64,000 nt of DNA from Bradyrhizobium yuanmingense (GTDB lineage: Bacteria > Pseudomonadota > Alphaproteobacteria > Rhizobiales > Xanthobacteraceae). The position numbers and the translations under genes are program-made. The notes under the pieces were generated by a model, which was not told the origin of the DNA, did no database searches, and worked only from the letters and a program-made list of their open reading frames with translations. Shown piece after piece: positions 17,968 to 27,251 of this stretch (positions within the stretch are counted from its first letter, which is position 1; every line of letters starts with the position of its first letter). The DNA lies in assembly GCF_900094575.1 (NCBI RefSeq), contig NZ_FMAE01000008.1, forward strand, positions 62,001 through 126,000. Direction: 5' to 3'.

Positions 17968-19041
17968 ATGACACGCGGGGGTGACGGCATCAGCGGATGG
18001 CGGCGCAGCAGCAGGCTGCTGCCGGCGCTCGTCCTTGCCGCATGCCTCTTTACTTCCGGCCGAAATGCCGCCCAGGCGCAGCTTTTCTCGGATCGTCCGC
18101 CGCCGGTACCGCCGGCCTCGGTGCCCGACCCAGGCAACGCTGTCAGCCTGGCGCCGCCCTCCGGGCTGGGCGCGGGACCGCCAAGCCTGCCGCCGACCCT
18201 GATGCAGCCGGCGACCCCGAGCATGCCACCGCCCGCTGTCTCGACCGTGCCGCCCGCCGCCCCGCTGAATGCGGCCGTGCCCGGACAGGGCGTGCTGTCG
18301 CTGACGGCGAAGTACGGCAAGGACTCGGCCCCGATCACCAGCGGCCTGGTCTGGCGCGTGTTTGCCGACCGGCCCGACGAGAACGGCACCTTCAAGCTGA
18401 TCCGCGAGGACCGCAGCGGGACGCCGAACATCGTGCTGCCGCCCGGCAATTATGTCGTCCACGTCGCCTTCGGCCTCGTCAGCGCGGTGCGCACCGTCAG
18501 CCTGAAGTCCGAGACCAATCGCGAATCCTTCGTGCTGCCGGCCGGCGGCCTGCGCATCGAGGGCCGCGTCGGCACCAGCCGCATTCCGCAGAACCAGATC
18601 TCATTCGCGATCTACAAGGGCAGCCAGTTCGAATCCGGCGAGCGCGCTTCCCTGGTGCCGAACGTCGCCGCCGGCGACGTCGTGCTGATCCCGGAGGGCA
18701 CCTATTACATCGTCTCCAACTACGGCGATGCCAATTCGGTGGTGCGCTCGGACATCCGCGTCCAGGCCGGCAAGCTCACCGACGTCACCATCACCCACCG
18801 CGCCGCCGTCATCACGCTCAAGCTGGTCAGCGACAGGGGCGGCGAGGCGCTCGCCAACACCGCCTGGTCGGTGCTGACCCCCGGCGGCGACGTCATCAAG
18901 GAATCGATCGGCGCGTTCCCGCGCGTCGTGCTGTCCGAAGGCGAGTACCGCGCCATCGCCAAGAACGAGGGCAAGGTCTACGAGCGCGGATTCAACGTCG
19001 TCAACGGCGTCGACGGCGAAGTCGAGGTCATCGCGCGCTAA
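17968..19041 (+). CDS. Secreted proline-rich protein with beta-sandwich repeats
   Basis: A 357-residue protein with an N-terminal signal peptide (LVLAACLFTSG, cleavage near AQAQ), then a Pro-rich linker at about 45-105. Three related ~85-residue segments follow, each with a G-Y/R-V pattern (PPGNYVVHVAFG; PEGTYYIVSNYG; SEGEYRAIAKNEG) like carboxypeptidase-regulatory or Ig-like modules. I do not recognise a named family. It is probably a periplasmic or surface binding protein. It is a single gene. Confidence 0.85.
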   Translation: MTRGGDGISGWRRSSRLLPALVLAACLFTSGRNAAQAQLFSDRPPPVPPASVPDPGNAVSLAPPSGLGAGPPSLPPTLMQPATPSMPPPAVSTVPPAAPLNAAVPGQGVLSLTAKYGKDSAPITSGLVWRVFADRPDENGTFKLIREDRSGTPNIVLPPGNYVVHVAFGLVSAVRTVSLKSETNRESFVLPAGGLRIEGRVGTSRIPQNQISFAIYKGSQFESGERASLVPNVAAGDVVLIPEGTYYIVSNYGDANSVVRSDIRVQAGKLTDVTITHRAAVITLKLVSDRGGEALANTAWSVLTPGGDVIKESIGAFPRVVLSEGEYRAIAKNEGKVYERGFNVVNGVDGEVEVIAR

Positions 19042-19358
19042 GGGCAGCCGGCGGCGAGAGGCTCCGGCACGACGATTCTCATCGCGCGCACGGATGTGCA
19101 TCTTCTGTTACCGTCACCGTCAGTGGGTTTCTGCCAGGTAACCTCGGACCCCTCTCTGTGTTCTGTTGTGAACACTGGTAGCGTCATCATTACGTGCAGG
19201 GGCCAGCAAACACCGGCGGCATCGGCTTATTCCAGCAGCAGCGCGTCTTGCTTACGATCGTGGACGGTACGTATTTCCGATAATCAATTTTATTCTCTTT
19301 CCATCCTGCTGCGCTATATGTCTGGCGTCCGTCCAACGGGGGAAGCCGGAGCAGGCTC
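19042..19358. other. Intergenic region, nothing recognised
   Basis: These 317 bp have lower GC than the flanks near 19210-19320. I see no gene, hairpin or repeat that I can support. Confidence 0.4.
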
Positions 19359-19598
19359 ATGCCTTGCAGGACCGGCATGGAGCAGGGGACCAGGCTTGTC
19401 GACATGTTCGAAGTGATCCTCACCAGGCGCAAGCGGTTCGGCTGGCGGTGGCAGGTGTGCGACCAGTCCGGCAAGATATTTGCCGACGGCTTCGCGCGCA
19501 CGCGCCCGTCCGCCAAATATCAGGGCGAACGCGCGTTGTTCTTCCTGCTGTCCCAGGCCTATTTGCGCAACCGCTCGGCGGCCTCCAGCGAGGATTAG
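19359..19598 (+). CDS. Small conserved-looking hypothetical protein
   Basis: Up to 79 residues. The plausible core is MFEVILTRRKRFGWRWQVCD, followed by GKIFADGFARTRPSAKYQGERALF. Codon use is GC3-rich as in real genes. The start may be 19359, 19377 or 19404. It is basic and aromatic-rich with no signal peptide. Function unknown. Confidence 0.65.
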   Translation: MPCRTGMEQGTRLVDMFEVILTRRKRFGWRWQVCDQSGKIFADGFARTRPSAKYQGERALFFLLSQAYLRNRSAASSED

Positions 19599-20584
19599 CG
19601 GGGTAGGCCACCATCCCTTGCGTTGCCCGACGGGCAAAACACGCGAGCGCTAGGTCAACGCACACGGCCCAAAATATTCCGCTTTACCGAAATTCGGAAA
19701 TCGCGTATGTCTCGCGCAACCCGGCCCAAGGAAGAGGGGCGTATCGCGATCGTCACGAACGCGGGCCGAGGGGCGGTGGACGCTGATGGCGTTGGCGCGA
19801 AAGGCTTTGCAGGGCGGAGAGCCGTGAGCAAAGACCTCGCGCATACGACCGGTGTCATCGGCGTACGGCAAAATCGTGTGGTCCTGGCGCCCGGGGTCTG
19901 TGCGCCAAGTCTTGTGATGATGTGAGCGGCCCAACCGGGCCCACGCGTCAGCCATCCGCAAGGCGACGGGGGCAATAGTGCATCGCTCCCCGGGGAGAGC
20001 ACGACATAAGCCGTAAAGCCACTGCGCAGGGAAGGCCGGATGTTTGGCTTCACCTGTATGCCGCTGTGCAAATTCTTCGTTGCCACCTTTCGCACAGTGG
20101 ACCGTGGGTGCCCGGCCGGCACCCGGTCTTCCCTGCGCCCTCTTTCAATTGAGGGTCGGACGACAGGCAAAGCTCGGGCGAAATGAGCCGCGAGGATGCG
20201 GAAGCGTGTCCGCGAGCGAAATGCGAATTGAAGAACGGCGCTGCCCACCACACACTCCGTCATTGCGAGCGCAGCGAAGCAATCCAGAAATGTATCCGCG
20301 GAGGGATTCTGGATTGCTTCGCTGCGCTCGCAATGAAGGTGTTGAGGCAGGTGCGCGCCAAAGCTCCGCTCTCGTGCCCCGGCTCTGCGCCGCACCGCTT
20401 ACGCGTCGCGTCCGGGACACGAGAGCATCGCCTTCGCGCAACCGTCACAGTCTCTAACGCCCACTAACCAACACCTGACTTAAAACTGTCATAATCACCG
20501 AATGGAACCCACGCCTGCGCGCTTTTTACACGTCGTTAAGCGCGCCTGCATTGGATGCGGCGGGAAAGTGCGTTGGGGACTGCA
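19599..20584. repeat. Gene-free repeat region
   Basis: The ~985-bp stretch has only short, low-quality reading frames. From about 19700 to 20220 it resembles a long intergenic repeat that I recall from many Bradyrhizobium genomes, often mis-annotated as short hypothetical proteins (fragments such as QNRVVLAPGVCA). It is followed by a perfect palindromic R1 element (20261-20335). The part after 20450 is probably the promoter region of the GGDEF-EAL gene. Confidence 0.6.
20261..20335. repeat. Palindromic dispersed repeat, family R1 copy 1
   Basis: Perfect 27-bp inverted arms (cattgcgagcg... and ...cgctcgcaatg) surround a 21-bp centre. Further copies lie at 38155-38235 and 39627-39706. Confidence 0.9.
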
Positions 20585-23047
20585 ATGACTGCCGCGAAGA
20601 AGATGCCGGGCAAACCGGCCGCCGAAATGTTCGACGACATCCCGGTGCTTCAGCGCAAATGGCGTGCGGCGTTGAAGCCGGGTGAGCGGTTGCCGCGTTA
20701 CGAGGACGTCATGCTCGGCAGTCTCGGACGGCTCGCCGACCACATCGCGCTCTTGAAGAACGATGGCGTGCTCGAACTGTCGCGCAGCGGACGCTACGTG
20801 CAGAAATGGCTCGGCGAGGAGCGCTGGGACATTCCCCTAGCCGAGCTGTCGCCCGATTGCGCCACGGCGCTGTCGGAAGCGGCGGCGAGCGCGCTGGCGG
20901 CCGGACGGCCGCACCGGGCGAGCGCGCATTGCGTGCGCGACGGCATGGTCAGGACCTACGACGTGCTGGCGCTGCCGACGTCCTCGCGCTGGGGCGCGAC
21001 GCTGATCGGCGCCTATGTCAACGAGCGCGGCGCGCAATACAATCTCCTCGACGCCATCTTTTCCGCGACCGACGACGCGGTGGTCTTCCTGGCGACGCTG
21101 CGCGATGCCGCCGGCAAGCCGTTCGACCTTCAGGTCGTGCACCACAACAAGAGCGCGGGTGAGCTGCTGAAGGTTGCAGGCGCAAGCCTGTTGTGGCGGC
21201 GGATCGGCGAAGGCGGCACGCTGCTGGCTTTCCCCGAGGTGATGGAATTCCTGCTCAAGGCCGTTTCGGGCAGCCGCTGCGAGCAGCTCGAGCTGGAGAG
21301 CGAGGGACGCTACCTCAGGCTCAGCGCCACGGCCTTTGCCGACGTGGTCTCGCTGACCATCTCCGATGTCACCGTCCTGAAGCGGCGCGATGCCTCGTTC
21401 CGCCTCCTGTTCGACAACAATCCAATGCCGATGTGGGTGTTCGACGCAGAGACCAAGGAGTTCCTCAGCGTCAACGACGCCGCGGTCCAGCATTACGGCT
21501 ACAGCCGCGCGACCTTCCTGCGCATGAAGCTGCACGAGATATGGCCGGAGGACGAGTGGGACAGCCACGCCGCGGCGCTGGAGCGCCTCGGCGACGCCTA
21601 CCACTCCTCGCGCAATTGGCGACACCTGCGCGCCGACGGCAGCGAGATCGAGGTGCTCACCTTCGGCCGTCGCGTCGCCTTCGACGAGCGCGACGGCTAT
21701 CTGGTGGCGGTGGTCGACATCACCGAACGACGCAAGGCCGAAGCGCGCATCGCCTATATGGCCCATCATGACGGGCTCACCGACCTGCCGAACCGCGAGC
21801 ACTTCCAGGAGCGCCTGAAGCAGGCGCTGGACCAGGCCGCGGGAAAACGGGTCGGCGTGCTCTACATCGATCTTGACCTGTTCAAGAACATCAACGATTC
21901 CTTCGGTCATCCGGTGGGCGATCGCCTGTTGAAGCAGGTCGCCGAGCGCCTGACCATAGCGGTCCGCGGCACCAATCTCGCCGCGCGGCTCGGCGGCGAT
22001 GAGTTCGCCGTCATCTTGGCTGCCGACGTCTCGCCGAACGAGGCCAGCGCCTGTGCCTCCCTGCTGATCGACATGCTCAAGGCGCCTTACGACGTCGACG
22101 GACAGGAGATGGTGATCGGCGCCAGCGTTGGCATCGCGCTGTCGCCGGGCGATGGCACCACGCCGGAAGAGTTGATGCGCAATGCCGACATGGCGCTGTA
22201 CCGGGCCAAGGCCGACGGCGGCGGCGTGCACCACTTCTTCGAGCGTGAGATGGACCTCCAGGCGCAGAGGCGCCGCGACATGGAGCTGGATCTGCGCCGG
22301 GCGTTCGCCAACGGCGAGTTCGAGCTGCACTATCAGCCGCTGGTGTCGATCGCCTCTGACCGCATCTCCGGCTTCGAGTCGCTGCTGCGCTGGCGTCATC
22401 CGGACAAGGGCATGATCTCGCCTGCGGAGTTCATCCCCGTCGCCGAAGACATCGGCCTGATCACCCAGCTCGGCGAATGGGTGCTGCGCGAAGCCTGCAC
22501 CGAGGCGGTAAAATGGCCCGTCGACGTCAAGGTCGCCGTCAACCTGTCGCCGGCACAATTCCGCAGCCGCAACCTGGTCCAGGTCGTGATCTCGGCCCTA
22601 GCGCAGTCCGGCCTGTCGCCGAAGCGGCTCGAGCTCGAGATCACTGAGTCGATTTTCCTGGCCGAGACCGACGCCAATGTCGCCACCTTGCACCAGTTGC
22701 GCGAGCTCGGCGTCGGCATTTCCATGGACGATTTCGGCACCGGCTATTCCAGCCTGAGCTATCTCCGCAGCTTTCCGTTCGACAAGATCAAGATCGACCG
22801 CTCCTTCGTCAAGGATCTGGCTGAGCGGCCCGACTGCGGTGCGATCGTGCGCGCGATCTCGGGTTTGGGGCGCAGCCTCAACATCACCACGACCGCGGAG
22901 GGCGTGGAGACCGAGGATCAGCTCGACTGGCTGCGCGCCGAAGGCTGCAACGAGGTGCAGGGATTTCTGTTCAGCGCCGCGCGGCCGGCGGCCGAGCTCG
23001 GAAAGCTCCTCGCCGATTTCGGCCAGCGCACCTCACGGGCGGCGTAA
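20585..23047 (+). CDS. PAS-GGDEF-EAL protein (bifunctional c-di-GMP enzyme)
   Basis: An 820-residue protein from the proposed ATG. An N-terminal PAS_5-like segment and a canonical PAS (about 270-385) precede the GGDEF domain (about 395-555; intact LGGDEF). An EAL domain follows (about 570-805), written ESL at the signature, with the metal and catalytic elements present (AVNLSPAQF, ELEITES, DDFGTGYSS, KIDRSF, TAEGVET). No RxxD inhibitory site precedes GGDEF. It probably makes and/or degrades c-di-GMP in the cytosol. Its 3' end overlaps the serine hydrolase gene by 15 bp. Confidence 0.93.
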   Translation: MTAAKKMPGKPAAEMFDDIPVLQRKWRAALKPGERLPRYEDVMLGSLGRLADHIALLKNDGVLELSRSGRYVQKWLGEERWDIPLAELSPDCATALSEAAASALAAGRPHRASAHCVRDGMVRTYDVLALPTSSRWGATLIGAYVNERGAQYNLLDAIFSATDDAVVFLATLRDAAGKPFDLQVVHHNKSAGELLKVAGASLLWRRIGEGGTLLAFPEVMEFLLKAVSGSRCEQLELESEGRYLRLSATAFADVVSLTISDVTVLKRRDASFRLLFDNNPMPMWVFDAETKEFLSVNDAAVQHYGYSRATFLRMKLHEIWPEDEWDSHAAALERLGDAYHSSRNWRHLRADGSEIEVLTFGRRVAFDERDGYLVAVVDITERRKAEARIAYMAHHDGLTDLPNREHFQERLKQALDQAAGKRVGVLYIDLDLFKNINDSFGHPVGDRLLKQVAERLTIAVRGTNLAARLGGDEFAVILAADVSPNEASACASLLIDMLKAPYDVDGQEMVIGASVGIALSPGDGTTPEELMRNADMALYRAKADGGGVHHFFEREMDLQAQRRRDMELDLRRAFANGEFELHYQPLVSIASDRISGFESLLRWRHPDKGMISPAEFIPVAEDIGLITQLGEWVLREACTEAVKWPVDVKVAVNLSPAQFRSRNLVQVVISALAQSGLSPKRLELEITESIFLAETDANVATLHQLRELGVGISMDDFGTGYSSLSYLRSFPFDKIKIDRSFVKDLAERPDCGAIVRAISGLGRSLNITTTAEGVETEDQLDWLRAEGCNEVQGFLFSAARPAAELGKLLADFGQRTSRAA

Positions 23048-24307
23048 CGCGGGCGGATAGCAATCGTAGACCAGCGCCTTGAACGCGGGGGTGATGCGGC
23101 CGCGCTCGTTCTGGGTCTGCTGCATCATGACGTAGACCATGTCGAGCTTGGGATCGACGCCGAAATAGGTGCCGCTCCCCGAGTCCCATTTCAATTCGCC
23201 GAGCGAGCCCGGCGGCGGCGGTTTTGCATTGCCGGGATCGGTGCGCACCGCAAGGCCGTAGCCGTAGCCGAAGCCGTCGCCTGGAAAATAGAAATAGTCG
23301 CGTCCGACGCCGGAGCCCGGCCCGATCTGATCGGTCGTCATGGCCTTGAACGCGGCGGGGCTGAGATAGCGCCTGCCCTCGAGCTCGCCGCCGTTGAGCA
23401 GCATCTGCGAGAAGCGCTGATAGTCGGTGATGGTCGAGAGGAGGCCGCCGCCGCCCGACTGCCATTCTGGATGGTCCAGGCGGTCGCGCTCGCCGGCGAG
23501 CAGGATTGAGTCGCTCGGCAGCGGCCGCGCCATCCGCGCCAGCTCGTCCTCGGTCGCGAGCGTAAATTTGGTGCTGTTCATGCCGAGCGGATCGAAGATG
23601 CGGGCTTTCAGGAAGTCGTACAGCGTCTGGCCCGAGATGATCTCGATGACGCTGCCGAGCACGTCGGTGGAATGGCCGTAGCGCCACAGCGTTCCGGGCT
23701 GCCGCGCCAGCGGCAGCTTGGCGATGCGATCGGCGAATTCCCTGTTGTCGAAATGGCCCGCGAAAATGTTGGCCATCTTGTAGGCGTGCTCGACCCATTC
23801 GCTGCCGATGTAATCGTAGCTGATGCCCGAAGTATGCCGCAGCAGATCCTCGATGTTGACGGGGCGGTCCGGTGGGTCGAGGTCCAGCTCGACCGTGCCG
23901 CCGGGCAGGGTCACCTCGCGGCCCACCTTGGTCCCGGCGAACAGCGGGACGTATTTCGATACGGGGTCGGTCAGCGCAAGCTTGCCGTCGTCGATCAGCA
24001 TCATCGCGCCAAGGCACGTGATCGGCTTGGTCATGGAGTGGATGGCAAAGATCGTGTCCGGCGTCATCGCGACGCCGCTCCTGGTGTCGCGCACGCCGAA
24101 GCACTTCAGGTAGACCGGCTTGCCGTGCTGCTGAACGAGGATCACCGCGCCCGGCAGCCGGCCGCTTGCCACCTCATTGTCGAAGTACGCGGTGATGCGG
24201 TCGAGCCCGTCGGGCGAGGGGGCGGGGATGTCCGCGGCCCGGCTTCGCGCCATCGTGCCGGCGAGCATCGCGGCCCCGACCAGAAATTCACGGCGTCTCA
24301 TCCGCAC
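23033..24307 (-). CDS. Serine hydrolase, class C beta-lactamase family (Tat-exported)
   Basis: A 424-residue protein with a twin-arginine signal (RRREFLVGAAMLAG). The class C/esterase fold has the SxxK motif SMTK at about residue 91 and a tyrosine motif RYGHS in place of YxN. GEIKWD-like GELKWDSG and YVMMQQTQ segments lie near the C-terminus. Such proteins are mostly esterases or peptidases rather than antibiotic-hydrolysing enzymes. Convergent overlap with the GGDEF-EAL gene is 15 bp. Confidence 0.9.
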   Translation of the reverse strand: MRMRRREFLVGAAMLAGTMARSRAADIPAPSPDGLDRITAYFDNEVASGRLPGAVILVQQHGKPVYLKCFGVRDTRSGVAMTPDTIFAIHSMTKPITCLGAMMLIDDGKLALTDPVSKYVPLFAGTKVGREVTLPGGTVELDLDPPDRPVNIEDLLRHTSGISYDYIGSEWVEHAYKMANIFAGHFDNREFADRIAKLPLARQPGTLWRYGHSTDVLGSVIEIISGQTLYDFLKARIFDPLGMNSTKFTLATEDELARMARPLPSDSILLAGERDRLDHPEWQSGGGGLLSTITDYQRFSQMLLNGGELEGRRYLSPAAFKAMTTDQIGPGSGVGRDYFYFPGDGFGYGYGLAVRTDPGNAKPPPPGSLGELKWDSGSGTYFGVDPKLDMVYVMMQQTQNERGRITPAFKALVYDCYPPALRRP

Positions 24308-24365
24308 CTTCCTCCCTCGGCGGGATCAAAGCCGCAAGAGGCTCGATGCGTCAACACAACATCGA

Positions 24366-24929
24366 TTAAAATCGCGTCACGATGTCCGAAAGTGACGGGC
24401 GCGGACGGTCCTCGTTCGGCTTGGTCGGCGTGCCGATATGAATGAAGCCGGCGAGCTTCTCATCCGGCTTGAGGCCGAGGCCGTCGAGCACGTCGCGGTC
24501 GAAAGAGAACCAGCCGGTCAGCCAGCAGGCGCCGTAGCCGAGTGCGGTGGCGGCGGTGACGATGTTCATGGCGCTGGCGCCCGCCGACAATTCCTGCTCG
24601 AACGCCGGCACCTTCGGATGCGGCTTGGTGAAGCTGACGATGCCGATCACCAGCGGTGCGTCCATTAGGCGCTTGCGCTCGGTCTCGACGTCGGCCGCCG
24701 GCGCCCCCGGATTCTTCCTGGCGAAGACCCGCGCGATCACCTCGCCGGCACGTAGCCGGGCCTCGCCCTCGAAGATGATGAAGCGCCAGGGCGCGAGCTT
24801 GCCGTGATCGGGCACGCGCGCCCCGATGGTGAGGATGGTCTCGAGCTCGGCCGCCGACGGGCCGGGCCCCGTCATCTCGCGCGGCTTGACCGAGCGGCGG
24901 GTCTTCAGGAGTTCGATGGCATCGGGCAC
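24366..24929 (-). CDS. Nitroreductase family protein
   Basis: A 187-residue FMN-dependent nitroreductase fold of the YdjA type. It has an N-terminal TRRSVKPREM FMN-binding arm, ARVPDHGKLAPWRFI and a C-terminal GFIHIGTP. The GTG at 24929 is chosen because gaggatatcgca precedes it and the family begins at DAIELLKTRRS. The substrate is unknown. Confidence 0.9.
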   Translation of the reverse strand: MPDAIELLKTRRSVKPREMTGPGPSAAELETILTIGARVPDHGKLAPWRFIIFEGEARLRAGEVIARVFARKNPGAPAADVETERKRLMDAPLVIGIVSFTKPHPKVPAFEQELSAGASAMNIVTAATALGYGACWLTGWFSFDRDVLDGLGLKPDEKLAGFIHIGTPTKPNEDRPRPSLSDIVTRF

Positions 24930-25021
24930 TGCGATATCCTCTTCAAATGGTCGGCGGGCGTGCCATGCCGAGATAAGCATGCACGCCCGCAACCGGAAGC
25001 GAATTTAGATCGATTTCAGGA

Positions 25022-27064
25022 TCAAGCGGCGCCGCGCATTCGCTTCACATCCGGCGGCGTCGCCTCGTCGACCAGGGCGGCGATCGCCTCGGCCGTGGTC
25101 ATCACCTTCTGGCCGTCGCTGCCGAGCCGGCGGACCGAGACCGAATGCGTCTCAGCCTCTTTCTTGCCGACCACGAGCAGGGCCGGGATCTTGGCCAGCG
25201 AGTGCTCACGGACCTTGTAGTTGATCTTTTCGTTGCGCAGGTCGATCTCGGCCCGAAGCCCGGCGCGCCGCGCCTGCTCCAGCACCACCTTGGCGTATTC
25301 GTCGCCTTCCGAGGTGATGGTGGTGACAACCGCCTGCACCGGCGAGAGCCAGAGCGGGAAGTTGCCGGCATAGTGCTCGATCAGGATGCCGATATAGCGC
25401 TCCATCGAGCCGCAGATCGCGCGGTGCACCATCACCGGCGGTTTCTTGCCGCCGTCATGGTCGATGTAGAAGGCGCCGAACCGCTCCGGCAGGTTGAAGT
25501 CGACCTGCGTGGTGCCGCACTGCCAGTCGCGGCCGATGGCATCGCGCAGAACGTATTCGAACTTCGGCCCATAGAACGCGCCTTCGCCCGGATTGATCTC
25601 GGTCTTGATGTGATTGTTCTGCGACTGGATCTCGCGCAGCACCGTCGCCATTACGCGCTCGGCGTGATCCCACATCGCATCGGTGCCGACGCGTTTCTCC
25701 GGCCGGGTCGAGAGCTTCACCGTGAGGTCGCCGGTGAAGCCGAAATCGGCATAGGTCGACAGGATCAGATCGTTGATCTTCAGGCACTCCTCGGCGAGCT
25801 GATCCTCGGTGCAGAAGATGTGCGCGTCGTCCTGGGTGAAGCCGCGCACGCGCATCAGGCCGTGCATGGCGCCGGAGGGCTCGTAGCGATGCACCACGCC
25901 GAACTCGGCGAGGCGCAAGGGCAGGTCCCGATAGCTCTTCAGGCCGTGCTTGAAGATCTGGACGTGACCGGGGCAGTTCATCGGCTTGAGCGCAAACCAG
26001 CGCTTGTCCTCGGCCTCGTCGCCGGCCGATTGCGCCGCGAACATGTTCTCGCGATACCAGCCCCAATGGCCCGAGGTCTCCCACAACACCTTGTCGAGGA
26101 TCTGCGGCGCGTTGACTTCGCTGTAATCGCCGGTCAGGCGACGGCGCATATAGGCGATCAGCTGCTGGAAGATGGTCCAGCCCTTCGGATGCCAGAACAC
26201 GACGCCCGGACCTTCCTCCTGGAAGTGGAAGAGGTCGAGCTCGCGCCCGAGCTTGCGATGGTCGCGCTTCTCGGCTTCCTCGATCTGCTTCAGGTAAGCG
26301 TCGAGGTCCTCCTGCTTGGCGAAGGCTGTGCCGTAAATGCGCGTCAGCATCGGGTTGTTGGAATCGCCGCGCCAATAAGCGCCGGCCACCTTCATCAGCT
26401 TGAAGGCGCCTCCGACCTTGCCGGTCGAGGTCATGTGCGGGCCGCGGCAGAGGTCGAACCAGTCGCCCTGGTAGTAGATCTTGATCGGCTCGGTGCCGGG
26501 AATCGCGTCGACCAGCTCGACCTTGAAGGCCTCGCCCTTGTCGCGGAACACCTGCTTGGTCTTTTCGCGGTCCCAGACTTCCTTGGTGAAAGGCTTGTCG
26601 CGCGCGATGATCTCGCGCATCTTCTTCTCGATCGCGGCAAAGTCTTCCGGCGTGAACGGCTCGTTGCGGAAGAAGTCGTAATAGAAGCCGTTCTCGATCA
26701 CAGGGCCGATCGTGACCTGGGTTCCCGGCCACAGCGTCTGCACCGCTTCGGCCAGCACGTGTGCGCAGTCGTGCCGGATCAATTCGAGCGCGCGCGGGTC
26801 GTCGCGATTGACGAATTCGATTCTAGCGTCGGCCTCGATCGGATCGTTGAGATCGGCAAGCGCGCCGTCGAGCGCCATGGCGACCGTGCGCTTGGCCAGC
26901 GACGGCGAGATGCCCTTGGCGATATCGAGGCCGGTGATGCCCTTGTCGAACTGGCGCTTGGCGCCGTCGGGGAAGGTGAGGGTGACTTTGGCGGCGGGGG
27001 TCACGGGCTTCAAATTGGAGAGGCTGTACTGGAAGCCGGACTCGGATTTGGGCTGGTCGGACAT
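25022..27064 (-). CDS. thrS: Threonine--tRNA ligase
   Basis: A 680-residue protein. The TGS domain is at the N-terminus (VTLTFPDGAKRQF). The editing/second additional domain has HDCAHVLAEAVQ and GFYYDF. The class II core has motif 2 (HRYEPSGAMHGLMRVRGFTQDDAH) and motif 3 (HRAICGSMERY). The C-terminal anticodon-binding domain ends near residue 660. It charges tRNA-Thr in the cytosol. The ATG at 27064 follows a strong SD (caggagaaaagc). No T-box leader is visible. A cognate tRNA-Thr(UGU) gene lies 24 kb away. Confidence 0.98.
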   Translation of the reverse strand: MSDQPKSESGFQYSLSNLKPVTPAAKVTLTFPDGAKRQFDKGITGLDIAKGISPSLAKRTVAMALDGALADLNDPIEADARIEFVNRDDPRALELIRHDCAHVLAEAVQTLWPGTQVTIGPVIENGFYYDFFRNEPFTPEDFAAIEKKMREIIARDKPFTKEVWDREKTKQVFRDKGEAFKVELVDAIPGTEPIKIYYQGDWFDLCRGPHMTSTGKVGGAFKLMKVAGAYWRGDSNNPMLTRIYGTAFAKQEDLDAYLKQIEEAEKRDHRKLGRELDLFHFQEEGPGVVFWHPKGWTIFQQLIAYMRRRLTGDYSEVNAPQILDKVLWETSGHWGWYRENMFAAQSAGDEAEDKRWFALKPMNCPGHVQIFKHGLKSYRDLPLRLAEFGVVHRYEPSGAMHGLMRVRGFTQDDAHIFCTEDQLAEECLKINDLILSTYADFGFTGDLTVKLSTRPEKRVGTDAMWDHAERVMATVLREIQSQNNHIKTEINPGEGAFYGPKFEYVLRDAIGRDWQCGTTQVDFNLPERFGAFYIDHDGGKKPPVMVHRAICGSMERYIGILIEHYAGNFPLWLSPVQAVVTTITSEGDEYAKVVLEQARRAGLRAEIDLRNEKINYKVREHSLAKIPALLVVGKKEAETHSVSVRRLGSDGQKVMTTAEAIAALVDEATPPDVKRMRGAA

Positions 27065-27251
27065 TGCTTTTCTCCTGGGGCTCACTCCTGCGAACGAGCG
27101 CAGGTAAGCGGGAACGAGCGATATATCAGGCGATTCGGCCTGCGCAATCCGGCATTTCCAAGAAAGTGGCGCGCAAATCCGGGGGCGGAGCCCGCAACTA
27201 TTTGACGTTGTACCCTTTAACCGGTCGCAGGCCGCCGCTACATGCGTTTGC

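Noticed and set aside
19623..19925. A 100-codon frame in the repeat region
   Set aside because: It matches the type of short spurious protein I recall from a Bradyrhizobium intergenic repeat; no domain and no SD.
20837..22558. A 573-codon frame antisense to the GGDEF-EAL gene
   Set aside because: The sense strand holds all catalytic motifs; the antisense frame is compositional.
25145..27205. A 686-codon open frame antisense to thrS
   Set aside because: thrS motifs are complete on the other strand; the antisense product has no recognisable fold.
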